Positions 8,312-18,201 of a DNA stretch of 64,000 nt are shown here, in pieces. The notes below the pieces were generated by a model, which had not been told where the DNA came from, did no database searches, and was given only the letters and a program-made list of their open reading frames with translations. The translations under genes and the position numbers were made by a program. The DNA comes from JANQKX01 sp039028695 (GTDB taxonomy: Bacteria > Pseudomonadota > Alphaproteobacteria > Kiloniellales > Kiloniellaceae): positions 17,999 through 81,998 of the forward strand of contig JBCCHN010000008.1 of assembly GCA_039028695.1 (NCBI GenBank), in the 5' to 3' direction. Position 1 is the stretch's first letter, and the number at the start of each line of letters is the position of its first letter.

Positions 8312-10402
8312 TCAACGGCCCTGATTTTTCGGCTGGAAATAACGCTCCAAACGCTCTTCTTCCGACGTCTCTTTTTCGGCGCTTCCGCCGCGCAAGCTTT
8401 CCAAAATTTGGGATATGAAATTATCCTCGCCGGCATCTGAGGCGGACCCGCCCCCCGGTAAATCTTGGATGGGATAGCCATCAAGGCCGGCGACCGTAAC
8501 CTCGCGCCACAATTGAGCCGGGAGGGACCCGCCGGTGACACCCTGCATGGGGCTATTGTCGTCATTGCCGAACCACACGCCCGTGATCAGTTCCGCTGTA
8601 AAGCCGATGAACCAGGCATCTCGAAACTCCTGGCTGGTGCCGGTTTTTCCCGCGGCAGGTCGGTTCGGATTGGCGGCCTTGCCACTACCCCACTGTACGG
8701 CGGCAGACATAATGTCGGTCAGTTTTTCCACATCTCTCGGTGCCACCACCACGCCGGGACGGGCATCGCGGTCTCGGCGATAAAACACCTCACCGTCGGC
8801 AGTACGAATCTCTTCAATGCCGTAAGGCCAAACTGCGTGACCCTGGTCGGCCAATGCCGCATAGGCGCTGGTCAGATCAATCAAGGTGACCTCCGAGACG
8901 CCGAGCGCCAACCCACCATCGGCCTCAAGTGGCGTTGTTATTCCCATGCGCCGAGCTACCTCGGCCACGGGCCTTGGTCCCACCGATTGGGTCAGGCGGA
9001 CCGAAACCGAGTTAAGCGAACGGGCAAAGGCTTCCCGAAGGGTGACCTCACCATAATACTTATCATTGTAGTTTTTCGGCGCCCAACCGGCGATTTCCAC
9101 GGGCTCGTCAATGGCACGGCTGTCGGGTTCAAAACCACCGCTCTCAAAACCAGCCAGGAACACAAAAGGCTTAAAGGCCGAGCCCGGCTGCCGCAGCGCC
9201 TGGGTGGCTCGGTTGAATTGACTGTCCTCGTAACTGCGGCCCCCAACCATGGCACGCACTGCCCCGGAGGGATCCATGGAGATAATCGCGCCTTGACTCA
9301 CTCGGCGCTCGCTGCCGACCTGATCCAATTTTGCCGCCAGGCTTCTTTCCGCCACCCCTTGCAGATAGGGGTCCAAGGTGGTCTGGACCTGAAGGTCTTG
9401 ATCGATGCGACCCATGAAGTCTTGTAGCTGGGCCATGATCCAGTCAGAAAAGTAGGGCGCCGCTCCCCCGGCCCGTTGGCGAGTGGCCGTCTTTTCCTGC
9501 AGTGCTAGGGTCGCTTCCGGCATGGTAGCGTAGTCAGCTTGGACCATGGCATTTATGACCAGCGCCGTTCGAGCCTCGGCCCGCTCGGGGTCTCGTACAG
9601 GGTTGAGTCGCGAGGGTGCCTTGAGCAGCCCGGCCAAGAGGGCCGCCTCGTAAAGCGTGACCTGAGTGGCCGGCTTGTCGAAATAGTAGCGCGCCGCCGC
9701 ATCCACCCCGTAGCTGCCGCCGCCCAAATAAACCCGGTTCAAATAGATGGTCAGGATTTGGTCTTTGGTGAAGCGGTGCTCCAGCCAAAAGGCCAACAAG
9801 ATCTCCTGTACTTTCCGCTTGATCGTGCGCTCGGGAGAGAGAAACAGGTTCTTCGCCAGTTGCTGGGTGATCGTCGATCCGCCTTGCACCACCCGCCCGG
9901 CCGTCAGGTTTTTAAAGGCGGCCCGCAGCAGACCCATCGGATCCACTCCGAAATGCTCATAAAATCGCCGATCCTCAACGGCCAGAACCGCCCGAGGCAA
10001 ATGGGGCGGCAACTCGGCAAGCTGAACCGGCTCGCCATAAATTCCGCCGATGGAGGCAAGGGGCGAGCCGTCGTTTGCCAAGAGCGTCACGTTGGGGCGC
10101 CGGGTAATCAATTCGATTTTGCCCGTGTCCGGCAAGCTGTAGGCATACCAGGCCACCAAGCCCACCATGGCAATCACCGCCCAGATGCATGCGGTCAGAC
10201 CCCAGACAAAGAGACGGCGAAACCATCCGACCCGTGAGGGAACCGGATTGGGCGGACGCGAGCCTCCACTGCCGCCCAGCCGGCGGTAGTTCCGGCCCAA
10301 ATGCGGTTCCTGGCGCCCGGCGGACCGGCTCGAGCCCGATTTACGGCTCTTCTTTTTGGCCTTTTTTTTGCCAGGTTGGCCGCTTCTGACAGTTAAGCTC
10401 AT
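8312..10402 (-). CDS. Class A penicillin-binding protein (PBP1A family)
   Basis: Bifunctional peptidoglycan synthase of the inner membrane: glycosyltransferase plus DD-transpeptidase. After a Lys/Arg-rich cytoplasmic tail (11-30) and one membrane helix (about 64-87), the GT51 domain shows EDRRFYEHFGVDP with the catalytic glutamate, GGSTITQQLAKNLFL, and RKVQEILLAFWLE. The transpeptidase has SAFK (serine acylated by beta-lactams, in QPGSAFKPF), SLN in RSLNSVSVRL, and KTGTSQEFRDAWF. At 696 residues it is compact, without the large insert of enterobacterial PBP1a. Closest named class is PBP1A; PBP1C is less likely. Confidence 0.92.
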   Translation of the reverse strand: MSLTVRSGQPGKKKAKKKSRKSGSSRSAGRQEPHLGRNYRRLGGSGGSRPPNPVPSRVGWFRRLFVWGLTACIWAVIAMVGLVAWYAYSLPDTGKIELITRRPNVTLLANDGSPLASIGGIYGEPVQLAELPPHLPRAVLAVEDRRFYEHFGVDPMGLLRAAFKNLTAGRVVQGGSTITQQLAKNLFLSPERTIKRKVQEILLAFWLEHRFTKDQILTIYLNRVYLGGGSYGVDAAARYYFDKPATQVTLYEAALLAGLLKAPSRLNPVRDPERAEARTALVINAMVQADYATMPEATLALQEKTATRQRAGGAAPYFSDWIMAQLQDFMGRIDQDLQVQTTLDPYLQGVAERSLAAKLDQVGSERRVSQGAIISMDPSGAVRAMVGGRSYEDSQFNRATQALRQPGSAFKPFVFLAGFESGGFEPDSRAIDEPVEIAGWAPKNYNDKYYGEVTLREAFARSLNSVSVRLTQSVGPRPVAEVARRMGITTPLEADGGLALGVSEVTLIDLTSAYAALADQGHAVWPYGIEEIRTADGEVFYRRDRDARPGVVVAPRDVEKLTDIMSAAVQWGSGKAANPNRPAAGKTGTSQEFRDAWFIGFTAELITGVWFGNDDNSPMQGVTGGSLPAQLWREVTVAGLDGYPIQDLPGGGSASDAGEDNFISQILESLRGGSAEKETSEEERLERYFQPKNQGR

Positions 10403-10582
10403 GAAATTCCGCTAAAGGGTTTGCCGCGCCAATACACCATCGCCATTTCAGCATCGAGGTCTGCATAACACCTAGATTACGGCTTTTTTGAGATTCCCTT
10501 TTGAAGCCGGGCGCAGAGTCGCATCAAGGCCCCGCTTGGCCCAGCCACAATCATCGCACCTTTTTTAGGCCGGATTGGGGGC

Positions 10583-13033
10583 TTATACGTCCAGATTGGC
10601 CACTTCGAGGGCGTGTGCCTGGATAAAGTCCCGACGCGGCTCGACCACATCGCCCATCAAGGTTGAGAAGATGTCCGCCGCCTCATCACTCAGGGCCACC
10701 TTAACCTGTAGCAGGGTCCTCACATCCGGGTCCAGCGTGGTTTCCCACAGCTGATCCGGGTTCATCTCGCCCAGGCCCTTGTAGCGCCCGATGGACACCC
10801 CCTTGCGGCCCAGTTCAAAAATGGCATCGGCAAGGTTGCGTGGCCCGGTAATGCGAAATTCGCGATCCTTGTTCTCTAAAACCCCATGGTCCAGATAGTT
10901 GTCCTGCAAATCTCCCGCCATGGCGTCCAGCCGGCGGGCCTCGCCCGAACGAATCAGAGTGGCATCGATGACCCGCTGCTCAGTGACCCCTCGCAGGGTT
11001 CTGGAAAAGACAAATCCGTCTCCCTCGACCGCCTGACCTTGCCATCCTCGTTCATGCTCCGGCGCCAAAGAATCCAGGCGGCTGGCTATATAGGATGCGG
11101 CAGTTTCACTGCGCTCTGCGTCAGCCAAGAGGTCTCCGTTCAACACGCCAGCAATGGCTGCCTGTTCCACCAAGTCGGGATTGCTGATGCGCCGAACCAA
11201 GGGCTCCATAAGGTGCTTAGCCTGCACGGCGAACTCGACCAGCTCACGCAAATGATCACCGGCGATTTGAGTGCCGTCGTGTTTCACAAAACAGGAGTTT
11301 TTCACGCCGCTATCGATGAGGTGTGCTTCCAGTTCCCGATCATCCTTCAAGTAGCGGAGCGAGTCGCCCTTTTTTGCATGATAAAGAGGCGGCTGGGCGA
11401 TGTAGAGGTGCCCCCGTTCGATGAGCTCGGGCATCTGTCTGTAAAAGAAGGTGAGCAAGAGGGTGCGGATATGGCTACCATCCACATCCGCATCGGTCAT
11501 GATGATGATTTTATGATAGCGCAACTTTTCGATGTTGAATTCTTCCCGGCCGATCCCCGTACCCAAGGCGGTGATCAGGGTACCGATTTCTTGGGACGAC
11601 AGCATTTTGTCGAAACGGGCCCGCTCCACATTCAAGATTTTGCCCTTCAGGGGCAAGATGGCTTGGAACTGACGGTCCCGGCCCTGTTTGGCGGATCCCC
11701 CGGCTGAATCACCCTCGACAATGAAAAGTTCAGAGAGCGCTGGATCCCGCTCCTGGCAATCCGCCAATTTGCCCGGCAGTGAGGATACGTCCAACGCCCC
11801 TTTGCGTCGGGTTAACTCACGGGCTTTGCGAGCGGCTTCCCGCGCCGCGGCAGCCTCAACTGCCTTGCCGACAACCCGTCGCGCATCTTGAGGATGCTCT
11901 TCGAAGAACTGGCCTAGACGATCATTGATCACACTCTCCACAATCGGCCGCACCTCCGAGGAGACCAACTTGTCCTTGGTCTGGCTGGAGAACTTGGGGT
12001 CTGGAACCTTTACCGAGAGTACGCACGTCAAGCCTTCGCGGGCATCGTCACCGGTCAGGGTGACTTTTTCCTTTTTGCCCAGGCCTGAGGAGACCGCATA
12101 GGCATTGATTTGGCGGGTGAGAGCAGCGCGAAAACCCGCCAGATGCGTACCGCCGTCCCTTTGGGGAATATTGTTGGTAAAGCACAGAACCGTTTCGTGA
12201 TAGCTGTCGGTCCACTGCAAGGCCGCCTCGACACTAATACCCTCCCGCTCGCTGGCAATCACGATCGCGGGCTCAAAAAGGGCACTTTTGGTGCGATCCA
12301 GATAAGCCACGTAAGCGGACAAGCCCCCCTCGTAGTGCATGTCCACATGCTTTTCTTCCGCCGAGCGACTGTCCCGCAAGGTCAGGCCCACGCCCGAATT
12401 CAAAAAGGCCAGCTCACGCAAGCGGTGCTCCAAGGTGGCGTAGTCATATTCCGTCATGGTGAAAACGTCACCTGACGGCAGGAAGGTTATTTCCGTCCCG
12501 GTGCGACCGTCACTGTCTCCTACCTCATGGAGAGGCCCCTCAGCCTCACCCATGCGAAACCGCATGGTGTGCTTTCTGCCGCCCCGCCAAATGGTCAAAT
12601 CCAACCACTCGGACAAAGCGTTTACTACGGACACACCGACCCCGTGGAGGCCGCCGGAAACTTTATAGGAGTTTTGATCGAACTTACCGCCGGCGTGCAG
12701 CTGGGTCATGATCACTTCGGCGGCGGACACGCCTTCTTCGGCATGGATGTCGACCGGAATACCCCGGCCGTTATCGGACACCGTAACCGACCCATCGCCG
12801 TTCAGCGTGACCTGAACCGTGTCACAGTGGCCGGCCAAGGCCTCGTCAATGGAATTATCAACCACTTCGTAGACCATGTGGTGGAGGCCCGACCCATCGT
12901 CGGTATCACCGATATACATACCCGGGCGCTTGCGCACGGCTTCCAGGCCGCGCAGCACTTTGATCGACTCCGCGTCGTAACCGTCGCCCGCTTGATCCGT
13001 CTCAGCGGATGGTTGCTTTTTTGCTTCACTCAT
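10583..13033 (-). CDS. gyrB: DNA gyrase subunit B
   Basis: ATPase subunit of DNA gyrase. The GHKL ATPase region has EVVDNSIDEALAG, DNGRGIPVD and GGLHGVGVSVVNALS; the Toprim domain has FIVEGDSAGGSAKQGRD and MTDADVDGSHI; the C-terminal GRYKGLGEMNPDQLWETT is typical of GyrB rather than ParE, and the 816-residue length includes the insert usual in proteobacterial GyrB. It follows recF in the dnaA-dnaN-recF-gyrB order. The quinolone-target region reads normally. The 180-bp spacer to the penicillin-binding protein gene holds no gene I can support. Confidence 0.97.
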   Translation of the reverse strand: MSEAKKQPSAETDQAGDGYDAESIKVLRGLEAVRKRPGMYIGDTDDGSGLHHMVYEVVDNSIDEALAGHCDTVQVTLNGDGSVTVSDNGRGIPVDIHAEEGVSAAEVIMTQLHAGGKFDQNSYKVSGGLHGVGVSVVNALSEWLDLTIWRGGRKHTMRFRMGEAEGPLHEVGDSDGRTGTEITFLPSGDVFTMTEYDYATLEHRLRELAFLNSGVGLTLRDSRSAEEKHVDMHYEGGLSAYVAYLDRTKSALFEPAIVIASEREGISVEAALQWTDSYHETVLCFTNNIPQRDGGTHLAGFRAALTRQINAYAVSSGLGKKEKVTLTGDDAREGLTCVLSVKVPDPKFSSQTKDKLVSSEVRPIVESVINDRLGQFFEEHPQDARRVVGKAVEAAAAREAARKARELTRRKGALDVSSLPGKLADCQERDPALSELFIVEGDSAGGSAKQGRDRQFQAILPLKGKILNVERARFDKMLSSQEIGTLITALGTGIGREEFNIEKLRYHKIIIMTDADVDGSHIRTLLLTFFYRQMPELIERGHLYIAQPPLYHAKKGDSLRYLKDDRELEAHLIDSGVKNSCFVKHDGTQIAGDHLRELVEFAVQAKHLMEPLVRRISNPDLVEQAAIAGVLNGDLLADAERSETAASYIASRLDSLAPEHERGWQGQAVEGDGFVFSRTLRGVTEQRVIDATLIRSGEARRLDAMAGDLQDNYLDHGVLENKDREFRITGPRNLADAIFELGRKGVSIGRYKGLGEMNPDQLWETTLDPDVRTLLQVKVALSDEAADIFSTLMGDVVEPRRDFIQAHALEVANLDV

Positions 13034-13086
13034 ACTTCACCCAGGTATCCTATAAGAGCCACGTACCAGCTGGAGATGCCCATGGC

Positions 13087-14319
13087 TTATTGAACCGAAG
13101 CCGCCCGCGTCGGCACAACCTTTGCCTCGCGAATTTGAAAAAATTGCGCTTGCTCGCCAAGGCCGGCAAACAAGGTCTCATCAGTGCCCGTCATCCAGGC
13201 TTGAACACCCAAGGCAACGATTTCCTCGAAGAGGGCGCGCCGACGCTCATCATCCAAATGGGCCACGACCTCGTCCAACAGCAACAGAGGCGCAGCGCCG
13301 CGCGACCGACTCAACAAGCGGGCAAAGGCCAGTGTTATGGCAATCAGCAGCGCTTTTTGCTCACCTGTCGAACAGAGATGCGCCGGCATTTGCTTTGCCC
13401 GGTGGTGCACCACCAGATCACTCCGATGGGACCCGACCGAGGCGCCACCGACCACCTCATCCTGGCCACGTCCGACGGCAAGCCTCTCGCGCAAGCGGTC
13501 TTCCGCCACCAATGCGGGCTGCTCATCAAGCCACTCAACGACCTCACATTTTAGGGCCAAATTGGCCCCAGGGAAAGGCCCCACCTCATGATTGGCAAGG
13601 TGGGTCAGACGAGAGATTAGGTCCCGGCGCGCGGCTGCGATCGCCACGCCATGGCGGGCCATGGAATCCTCTAACGAGGTCAACCAATCTCCATCGTGAT
13701 TACCTGACTTCAATAGCCGGGCGCGTTCGCGCAAACTGTGCTCATAGGCGCTCACACGGCTCGCATGGGTTGGGTCCAAGCCGAATACCAGGCGATCCAG
13801 AAAACGCCGCCGCCCAGATGCCCCTTCCCGCAACAAGCCGTCCATTTGGGGCGTCAGCCACACGATACTCAAGATTTCGCTAAAGGCCTGTTGGCCACGG
13901 GCAGGTGCATCGTCCACGCGAATCAATCGACGTTCCCGACGGCCATCCTCACCGCCCTCAGATCCCGTACCCAAGCGTCGTGGCCCAGTGGGCGTTGCCA
14001 CATCCGCGGCAACCGCCCAAGCAAAAGGCCCCGAACCCGGTTTTCCACAGGCGGCATTTCGCCGTGCGATGTCAGAAAGCTTGACTTGGCGAAGGCCGCG
14101 ACCGGGTGCCAACAATGATATGGCCTCCAGCAGATTGGTTTTTCCCGCTCCGTTCGGGCCAGTCAGCACCACAGGGCGATGATCGCAATGGACTTCCGCC
14201 AAATCGTAAGATCGAAAATCGGTAATCATCAGGCGGGACAACCATACCCGGCCGGACGGCTGGTCCGCCTGCTGGACCGTCGGATCGGCAATGGCATTAG
14301 TTTCCATAGCAACCGCCAA
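13087..14319 (-). CDS. recF: DNA replication/repair protein RecF
   Basis: SMC-like ATPase that helps load RecA at single-strand gaps. The N-terminal ITDFRSYDLAEV is followed by Walker A GPNGAGKTN; near the C-terminus are the ABC-type signature STGEQKALLIAI and Walker B LLLLDEVVAHLD. The family usually starts shortly before LMITDFRSY, so the true start may be a few codons inside the ATG chosen; an ATG four codons in is an alternative. At 410 residues it is slightly long. It lies 29 bp downstream of dnaN and 53 bp upstream of gyrB. Confidence 0.95.
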   Translation of the reverse strand: MAVAMETNAIADPTVQQADQPSGRVWLSRLMITDFRSYDLAEVHCDHRPVVLTGPNGAGKTNLLEAISLLAPGRGLRQVKLSDIARRNAACGKPGSGPFAWAVAADVATPTGPRRLGTGSEGGEDGRRERRLIRVDDAPARGQQAFSEILSIVWLTPQMDGLLREGASGRRRFLDRLVFGLDPTHASRVSAYEHSLRERARLLKSGNHDGDWLTSLEDSMARHGVAIAAARRDLISRLTHLANHEVGPFPGANLALKCEVVEWLDEQPALVAEDRLRERLAVGRGQDEVVGGASVGSHRSDLVVHHRAKQMPAHLCSTGEQKALLIAITLAFARLLSRSRGAAPLLLLDEVVAHLDDERRRALFEEIVALGVQAWMTGTDETLFAGLGEQAQFFQIREAKVVPTRAASVQ

Positions 14320-14348
14320 GGGGATTGTTCGGACGGGCCAGACAATCC

Positions 14349-15467
14349 TCAGACACGCATCGGCATCAAAACGTAAAGCGCACGGCCGTCATCCACCTCA
14401 CGCACGACGGTGGGTGAGGCTGCATCCGCCATAGTGATCTGCGCTCGATCCCCCTCAATCTGATTGGCAATGTCCAACAAATAGCGGGAATTGAAGCCGA
14501 TCTCGATGGCTGGGCCTTTGTAATCCACCTCAATCTCCTCAACGGCGCGGCCACTCTCTGGGTTGGTTGCCAGCAAGGTCATGAAGTTGCCGTCTAGAGA
14601 CATTTTAACGGCCCGGCTTTTTTCAGTTGAAATAGTGGAAACTCGATCCACCGCGGCAGCAAAGGATTTGCAATCAACCTCAAGAACCTTGTCATTACCC
14701 GTTGGGATCACCCTTTGGTAGTCCGGAAAAGTGCCGTCAATCAGCTTCGATGTTAGGACGGTGGTATCAAAGGAGAATTTGATCTTGGTCTCGGACAGTC
14801 CGATTTGGATCGCATCATCACTTTCATCGATCAGCTTGCGCAACTCACCGACCGCCTTGCGGGGAATGATCACACCGGGCATGCCCGCCGCTGCATCAGG
14901 CAAGGGCATCTCAAACCGCGCCAAGCGGTGTCCGTCAGTGGCGACTGCACGCACCATCTGGTTGCCATCGGACTCGGCAGCGTGAAAATAAATGCCGTTT
15001 AGGTAATAGCGCGTCTCTTCATTGGAAATCGCAAAGCGAGTCCGGTCGATCAGCCCCTTCATCTCGTTCGTCGGCAGGGTGAAACTCATGGGCAGCTCCT
15101 CGTCACCGCTGGACGGAAAATCCTCCTTCGGCAGAGTCGCGAGGGTAAAATTGGAGCGGCCGGCCCGCAGGGACAACTGCCCCGCCTCACCACCAGCGGA
15201 AATCTCGATCTGGGAACCCTCGGGCAGCTTGCGCACGATGTCATAGAAGGTGTGAGCGGGCGCTGTGGTGGCCCCTTCCTGGCTGATATCTGCCGCCACT
15301 TCATCGGTGATCGTCAGATCCATATCGGTTGCCATCAATGCCAGCTTACCGTCCAAGGCTTGGATCAGCACATTCGAGAGAATGGGGATAGTATTGCGCC
15401 GCTCAACGACGCTTTGCACGTGAGCCAAGGACTTCAAAAGTACCGCGCGTTCGATGGTTAGCTGCAT
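14349..15467 (-). CDS. dnaN: DNA polymerase III beta sliding clamp
   Basis: Ring-shaped processivity clamp of replicative polymerase. The 372 residues cover the three clamp domains: MQLTIERAVLLKSLAHVQSV at the start, RTRFAISNEETRYYLNGIYF and ATDGHRLA in the second, and the C-terminal VLMPMRV, which ends with the usual M-P-M/V-R pattern. Downstream of dnaA with 226 bp between, a spacer that probably carries its own promoter. The start ATG begins the family-typical MQLTIER. Confidence 0.97.
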   Translation of the reverse strand: MQLTIERAVLLKSLAHVQSVVERRNTIPILSNVLIQALDGKLALMATDMDLTITDEVAADISQEGATTAPAHTFYDIVRKLPEGSQIEISAGGEAGQLSLRAGRSNFTLATLPKEDFPSSGDEELPMSFTLPTNEMKGLIDRTRFAISNEETRYYLNGIYFHAAESDGNQMVRAVATDGHRLARFEMPLPDAAAGMPGVIIPRKAVGELRKLIDESDDAIQIGLSETKIKFSFDTTVLTSKLIDGTFPDYQRVIPTGNDKVLEVDCKSFAAAVDRVSTISTEKSRAVKMSLDGNFMTLLATNPESGRAVEEIEVDYKGPAIEIGFNSRYLLDIANQIEGDRAQITMADAASPTVVREVDDGRALYVLMPMRV

Positions 15468-15693
15468 GATGAAAGGTTTCGCTTTTCAGTTCGTAACAGT
15501 AGTGGCAAGCCAGACTCCTCACCCCATAATGAGGGCGCAGCCCTAGCACAAATTCGCATCGATGGGAATCCGTGCCGCGCGACCGAACTAATATATAGCA
15601 CGACCCCGCCGAAACGTAAGCAATAAGCGCGTTTCAAGGGCTTTTTGCAGCGCAAAATCAAAGAAAAAATCTTCGAAGGGTGACGTTTGGGAA

Positions 15694-17292
15694 CTAAGCC
15701 TCCAACATCCGCCGAAGCAGCTCCACATCCTCGCCAAAACTTGCGTCGGTGGCCTTCAATTCCTCAACCTTTTTCACGGCATGCATGACCGTCGTATGGT
15801 CTCGGCCACCGAATTTTCGACCGATCTCCGGCAGGGATCGAGTGGTCAGTTGCTTGGACAGGTACATGGCAACCTGACGGGGACGTGCCACTGCCCGCGC
15901 TCGCCGCGAGGAATGCATATCCGCAACGCGGACATTGAAATGCTCCGATACCCGTTTTTGAATTTCCTCGATCGTGACCCGCCGATCATTGGCGCGCAAA
16001 AGATCGTGCAGCACCTCCTGGGTGCTCTCCAACGTGATCGGACGTCCGACCAAAGTGCCGTGGGCCATGACCCGGTTGAGGGCGCCTTCTAACTCACGGA
16101 CATTGGATGTGATCTTATGGGCCAGGAATTCCAGAACCTTGGCCGGAACATCGTGATCGAACTTTTCCGCTTTGGTTTGCAAAATACCAAGCCGCAGCTC
16201 GTAGGTGGTGGGATGAATGTCGGCCACTAGTCCCCAACCGAGGCGCGAGCGCATGCGCTCTTCAACACCTTCCAAATCAGACGGACTCTTATCTGCAGAG
16301 ATGATCACCTGACGGTTTTGATCGACCAGGGCGTTAAAGGTGTGGAAGAACTCTTCCTGCGTGGCTTCACGGCCACCGATGAACTGCAAGTCGTCTATCA
16401 TCAAAATATCGACTGAGCGGAACTGTTCCTTAAAGGCCACCGTGTCCTTGATGCGCAAGGCCCGCACAAATTGGAACATGAATTTTTCGGCCGAAAGATA
16501 GATGATTCTCTTATCCGGATGACGGGTGCGAATGTGCCAGGCAATGGCATGCATCAGGTGGGTTTTGCCCAGCCCAACCCCGCCGTAAAGAAATAGGGGA
16601 TTGAAGGGGACGCTCGCCGCTTCGGCTACGCGCCGGGCTGCGGCATAAGCCAGCTCGTTGGATCGACCGACAACAAAGTTCTCAAAGGTAAAGCGCGGGT
16701 CCAAGGGAGCCGAAATATCGCAGGGCTCGCTTTTTGCATCGGCATGAAAAAGCCCTTCATCCGTTTCCTTCTCGCCATTCTTGTTGCCGCCCGGTTGGCG
16801 CAACACCTGATGCCGGGCACTTGCTGATTTCTTCAGGGCCCGTTCCTGATTAGGAGAGGGTGCCTTATAGGACGGCCGGCCATTGCCCGCGTATCCTCTG
16901 GATCCTGACTCGGCAGCCGCGGACCGATAGACATTCGGACGGGGACTCACTTCGTTATCAAGGGAAGGCGCTTGACCAGTTGCAGCCTGACCAGACGCTG
17001 CCTGACCGGGCTTAGGATCGGGCCGTGCCGGGGGCTGTACGACGATTTCGACGCCCTGCAATGCATCTCGCTCGTCCGACCAAATTTCGGTGATTTTTTC
17101 AGCATAGTTGCTGGCAACCCAGTCCCGCATGAAACGGGTCGGCACCGCCAGCCGCATGCGCCCATTACGCAGGCCAACGAGCACAAGCGGTTTGAGCCAG
17201 GAACGAAAGGCCGCTTCTCCCACATCGCCGCGAAGGCGTCCACGGACCCTTGCCCACTGCTCGATGATTACGGAATCCCGGTCATCAGTCAT
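15694..17292 (-). CDS. dnaA: Chromosomal replication initiator DnaA
   Basis: Initiator ATPase that opens oriC. Domain I is residues 1-85; domain II is a long linker of about 100 residues (87-190), rich in P, G, Q and S and containing repeated GQAA units. Domain III has Walker A GGVGLGKT (237-244), Walker B VDILMIDDLQF, and sensor motifs. Domain IV ends with the DNA-binding signature GGRDHTTVMHAVKKVEEL. At 532 residues it is longer than the E. coli protein because of the linker. It has the usual alphaproteobacterial position, downstream of rpsT and upstream of dnaN. Confidence 0.97.
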   Translation of the reverse strand: MTDDRDSVIIEQWARVRGRLRGDVGEAAFRSWLKPLVLVGLRNGRMRLAVPTRFMRDWVASNYAEKITEIWSDERDALQGVEIVVQPPARPDPKPGQAASGQAATGQAPSLDNEVSPRPNVYRSAAAESGSRGYAGNGRPSYKAPSPNQERALKKSASARHQVLRQPGGNKNGEKETDEGLFHADAKSEPCDISAPLDPRFTFENFVVGRSNELAYAAARRVAEAASVPFNPLFLYGGVGLGKTHLMHAIAWHIRTRHPDKRIIYLSAEKFMFQFVRALRIKDTVAFKEQFRSVDILMIDDLQFIGGREATQEEFFHTFNALVDQNRQVIISADKSPSDLEGVEERMRSRLGWGLVADIHPTTYELRLGILQTKAEKFDHDVPAKVLEFLAHKITSNVRELEGALNRVMAHGTLVGRPITLESTQEVLHDLLRANDRRVTIEEIQKRVSEHFNVRVADMHSSRRARAVARPRQVAMYLSKQLTTRSLPEIGRKFGGRDHTTVMHAVKKVEELKATDASFGEDVELLRRMLEA

Positions 17293-17865
17293 CGCACCAC
17301 CTCCGACATTCCGGAGGTCAAGGCCGACGCAGAGCCCCGCGTAAGATTCCCTAGCATCAAAATCGGGGAGTCCTCACTAAAATTTTTACCGCTAAACTTC
17401 TGCCTTCCGAACGATTTGCTGTCGGCAATTATCCTGCTCTTGGCTGTGCTTGTGCCCAACATCACTACACTAATCCCCACAAAATGTTATTGATGTCGGA
17501 GCACACCCTCCGACTCCCGGGAAGGCCAGTCCCCGAGCAAAACTGAAATCGATTATGGTAAAAACCACGCTCCCAACTAAAACTTTATTAGGCACAAAGA
17601 TTTATTGCACAGCATTAACATGCGATTGCAATTTTTTACTTAGAATTGCGCCGTTTTTACTTAGAAAAATGCGCCTGCGCCCTTGGTCATTAATGTACCG
17701 TCACGGGCTGTAAGTGGCAAGCGGAAGGAAAAGTGAACGGTTAATTTTTTTGGTTAAGCAAGAGCCTTGGGTCTCTTTTGAGCAGCATCGCAATACCTTG
17801 TCCTAAGTAATTGCGCCGGAGACTTTTCACATCCTTGAAACACACGAGATTCGCGTTTTGGCCAA
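17293..17865. promoter_or_regulatory. AT-rich dnaA-rpsT spacer; dnaA promoter, candidate origin element
   Basis: No gene is supportable in this stretch. It is markedly richer in A+T than its surroundings between about 17540 and 17860, contains a tandem AT-rich repeat at 17633-17675, and must carry the dnaA promoter. I searched by eye for DnaA boxes (TTATNCACA and complement) and found no good match, so an origin here is possible from gene context but not shown. Confidence 0.5.
17633..17675. repeat. Tandem AT-rich direct repeat upstream of dnaA
   Basis: TTTTTACTTAGAATTGCGCC at 17633-17652 is followed one base later by TTTTTACTTAGAAAAATGCGCC at 17654-17675. The shared core is TTTTTACTTAGAA plus a GCGCC end, period about 21 bp, i.e. 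two helical turns. The first copy also forms GCAATT/AATTGC with flanking bases. Such placement suits a protein-binding site or an easily unwound element for dnaA/oriC control. Confidence 0.8.
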
Positions 17866-17897
17866 TAAAAACCGCGCCGAAAAAAAAATCGGCGCGG
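17866..17897 (-). terminator. Rho-independent terminator of rpsT
   Basis: CCGCGCCGA (17872-17880) and TCGGCGCGG (17889-17897) form a perfect 9-bp GC-rich stem with an 8-base loop. On the minus strand it is followed by TTTTTATT. It lies 40 bp after the rpsT stop. Confidence 0.9.
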
Positions 17898-17937
17898 CCA
17901 AAAAAAACTTCTTGCCGTGGTTAGCTTGGCAGAAACA

Positions 17938-18201
17938 TCAAACCATCGCTTTCACGCGAGCACTCAGGCGAGAGATTTTCCGTGCCGCTGTGTTCCGGTG
18001 CAAAACGCCTTTTGAAACACCCCGATGGAGTTCCGGTTGGGCCAGCTTAAGGGCAGCGCGAGCACCGTCCTGATCGCCACTGGCGATCGCGGCCTCAACG
18101 GATTTAACATAGGTCCGGATGCGGCCAACGCGGGCCCGATTGATCGTCGTTCTGCGGCCGTTACGGCGGATCCGCTTTTTGGCGGACTGATGGTGAGCCA
18201 T
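17938..18201 (-). CDS. rpsT: 30S ribosomal protein S20
   Basis: Small basic 16S rRNA-binding protein. The N-terminus MAHHQSAKKRIRRNGRRTT and the C-terminal KGVLHRNTAARKISRLSARVKAM are diagnostic; 87 residues is the standard length. It lies between mutM and dnaA as in many alphaproteobacteria and is followed by a strong terminator, so it is probably not co-transcribed with dnaA. Confidence 0.97.
   Translation of the reverse strand: MAHHQSAKKRIRRNGRRTTINRARVGRIRTYVKSVEAAIASGDQDGARAALKLAQPELHRGVSKGVLHRNTAARKISRLSARVKAMV

Noticed and set aside
8465..9427. 320-codon plus-strand frame over the penicillin-binding protein gene
   Set aside because: Fully antisense to a gene with all class A PBP motifs; no family resemblance in the translation.
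17293..17865. DnaA boxes and a CtrA box in the dnaA spacer
   Set aside because: No TTATNCACA match with fewer than two mismatches was seen; the TTAA pair near 17741-17757 is spaced by 9 rather than 7 bases. Four GANTC sites are present but about that number is expected by chance.
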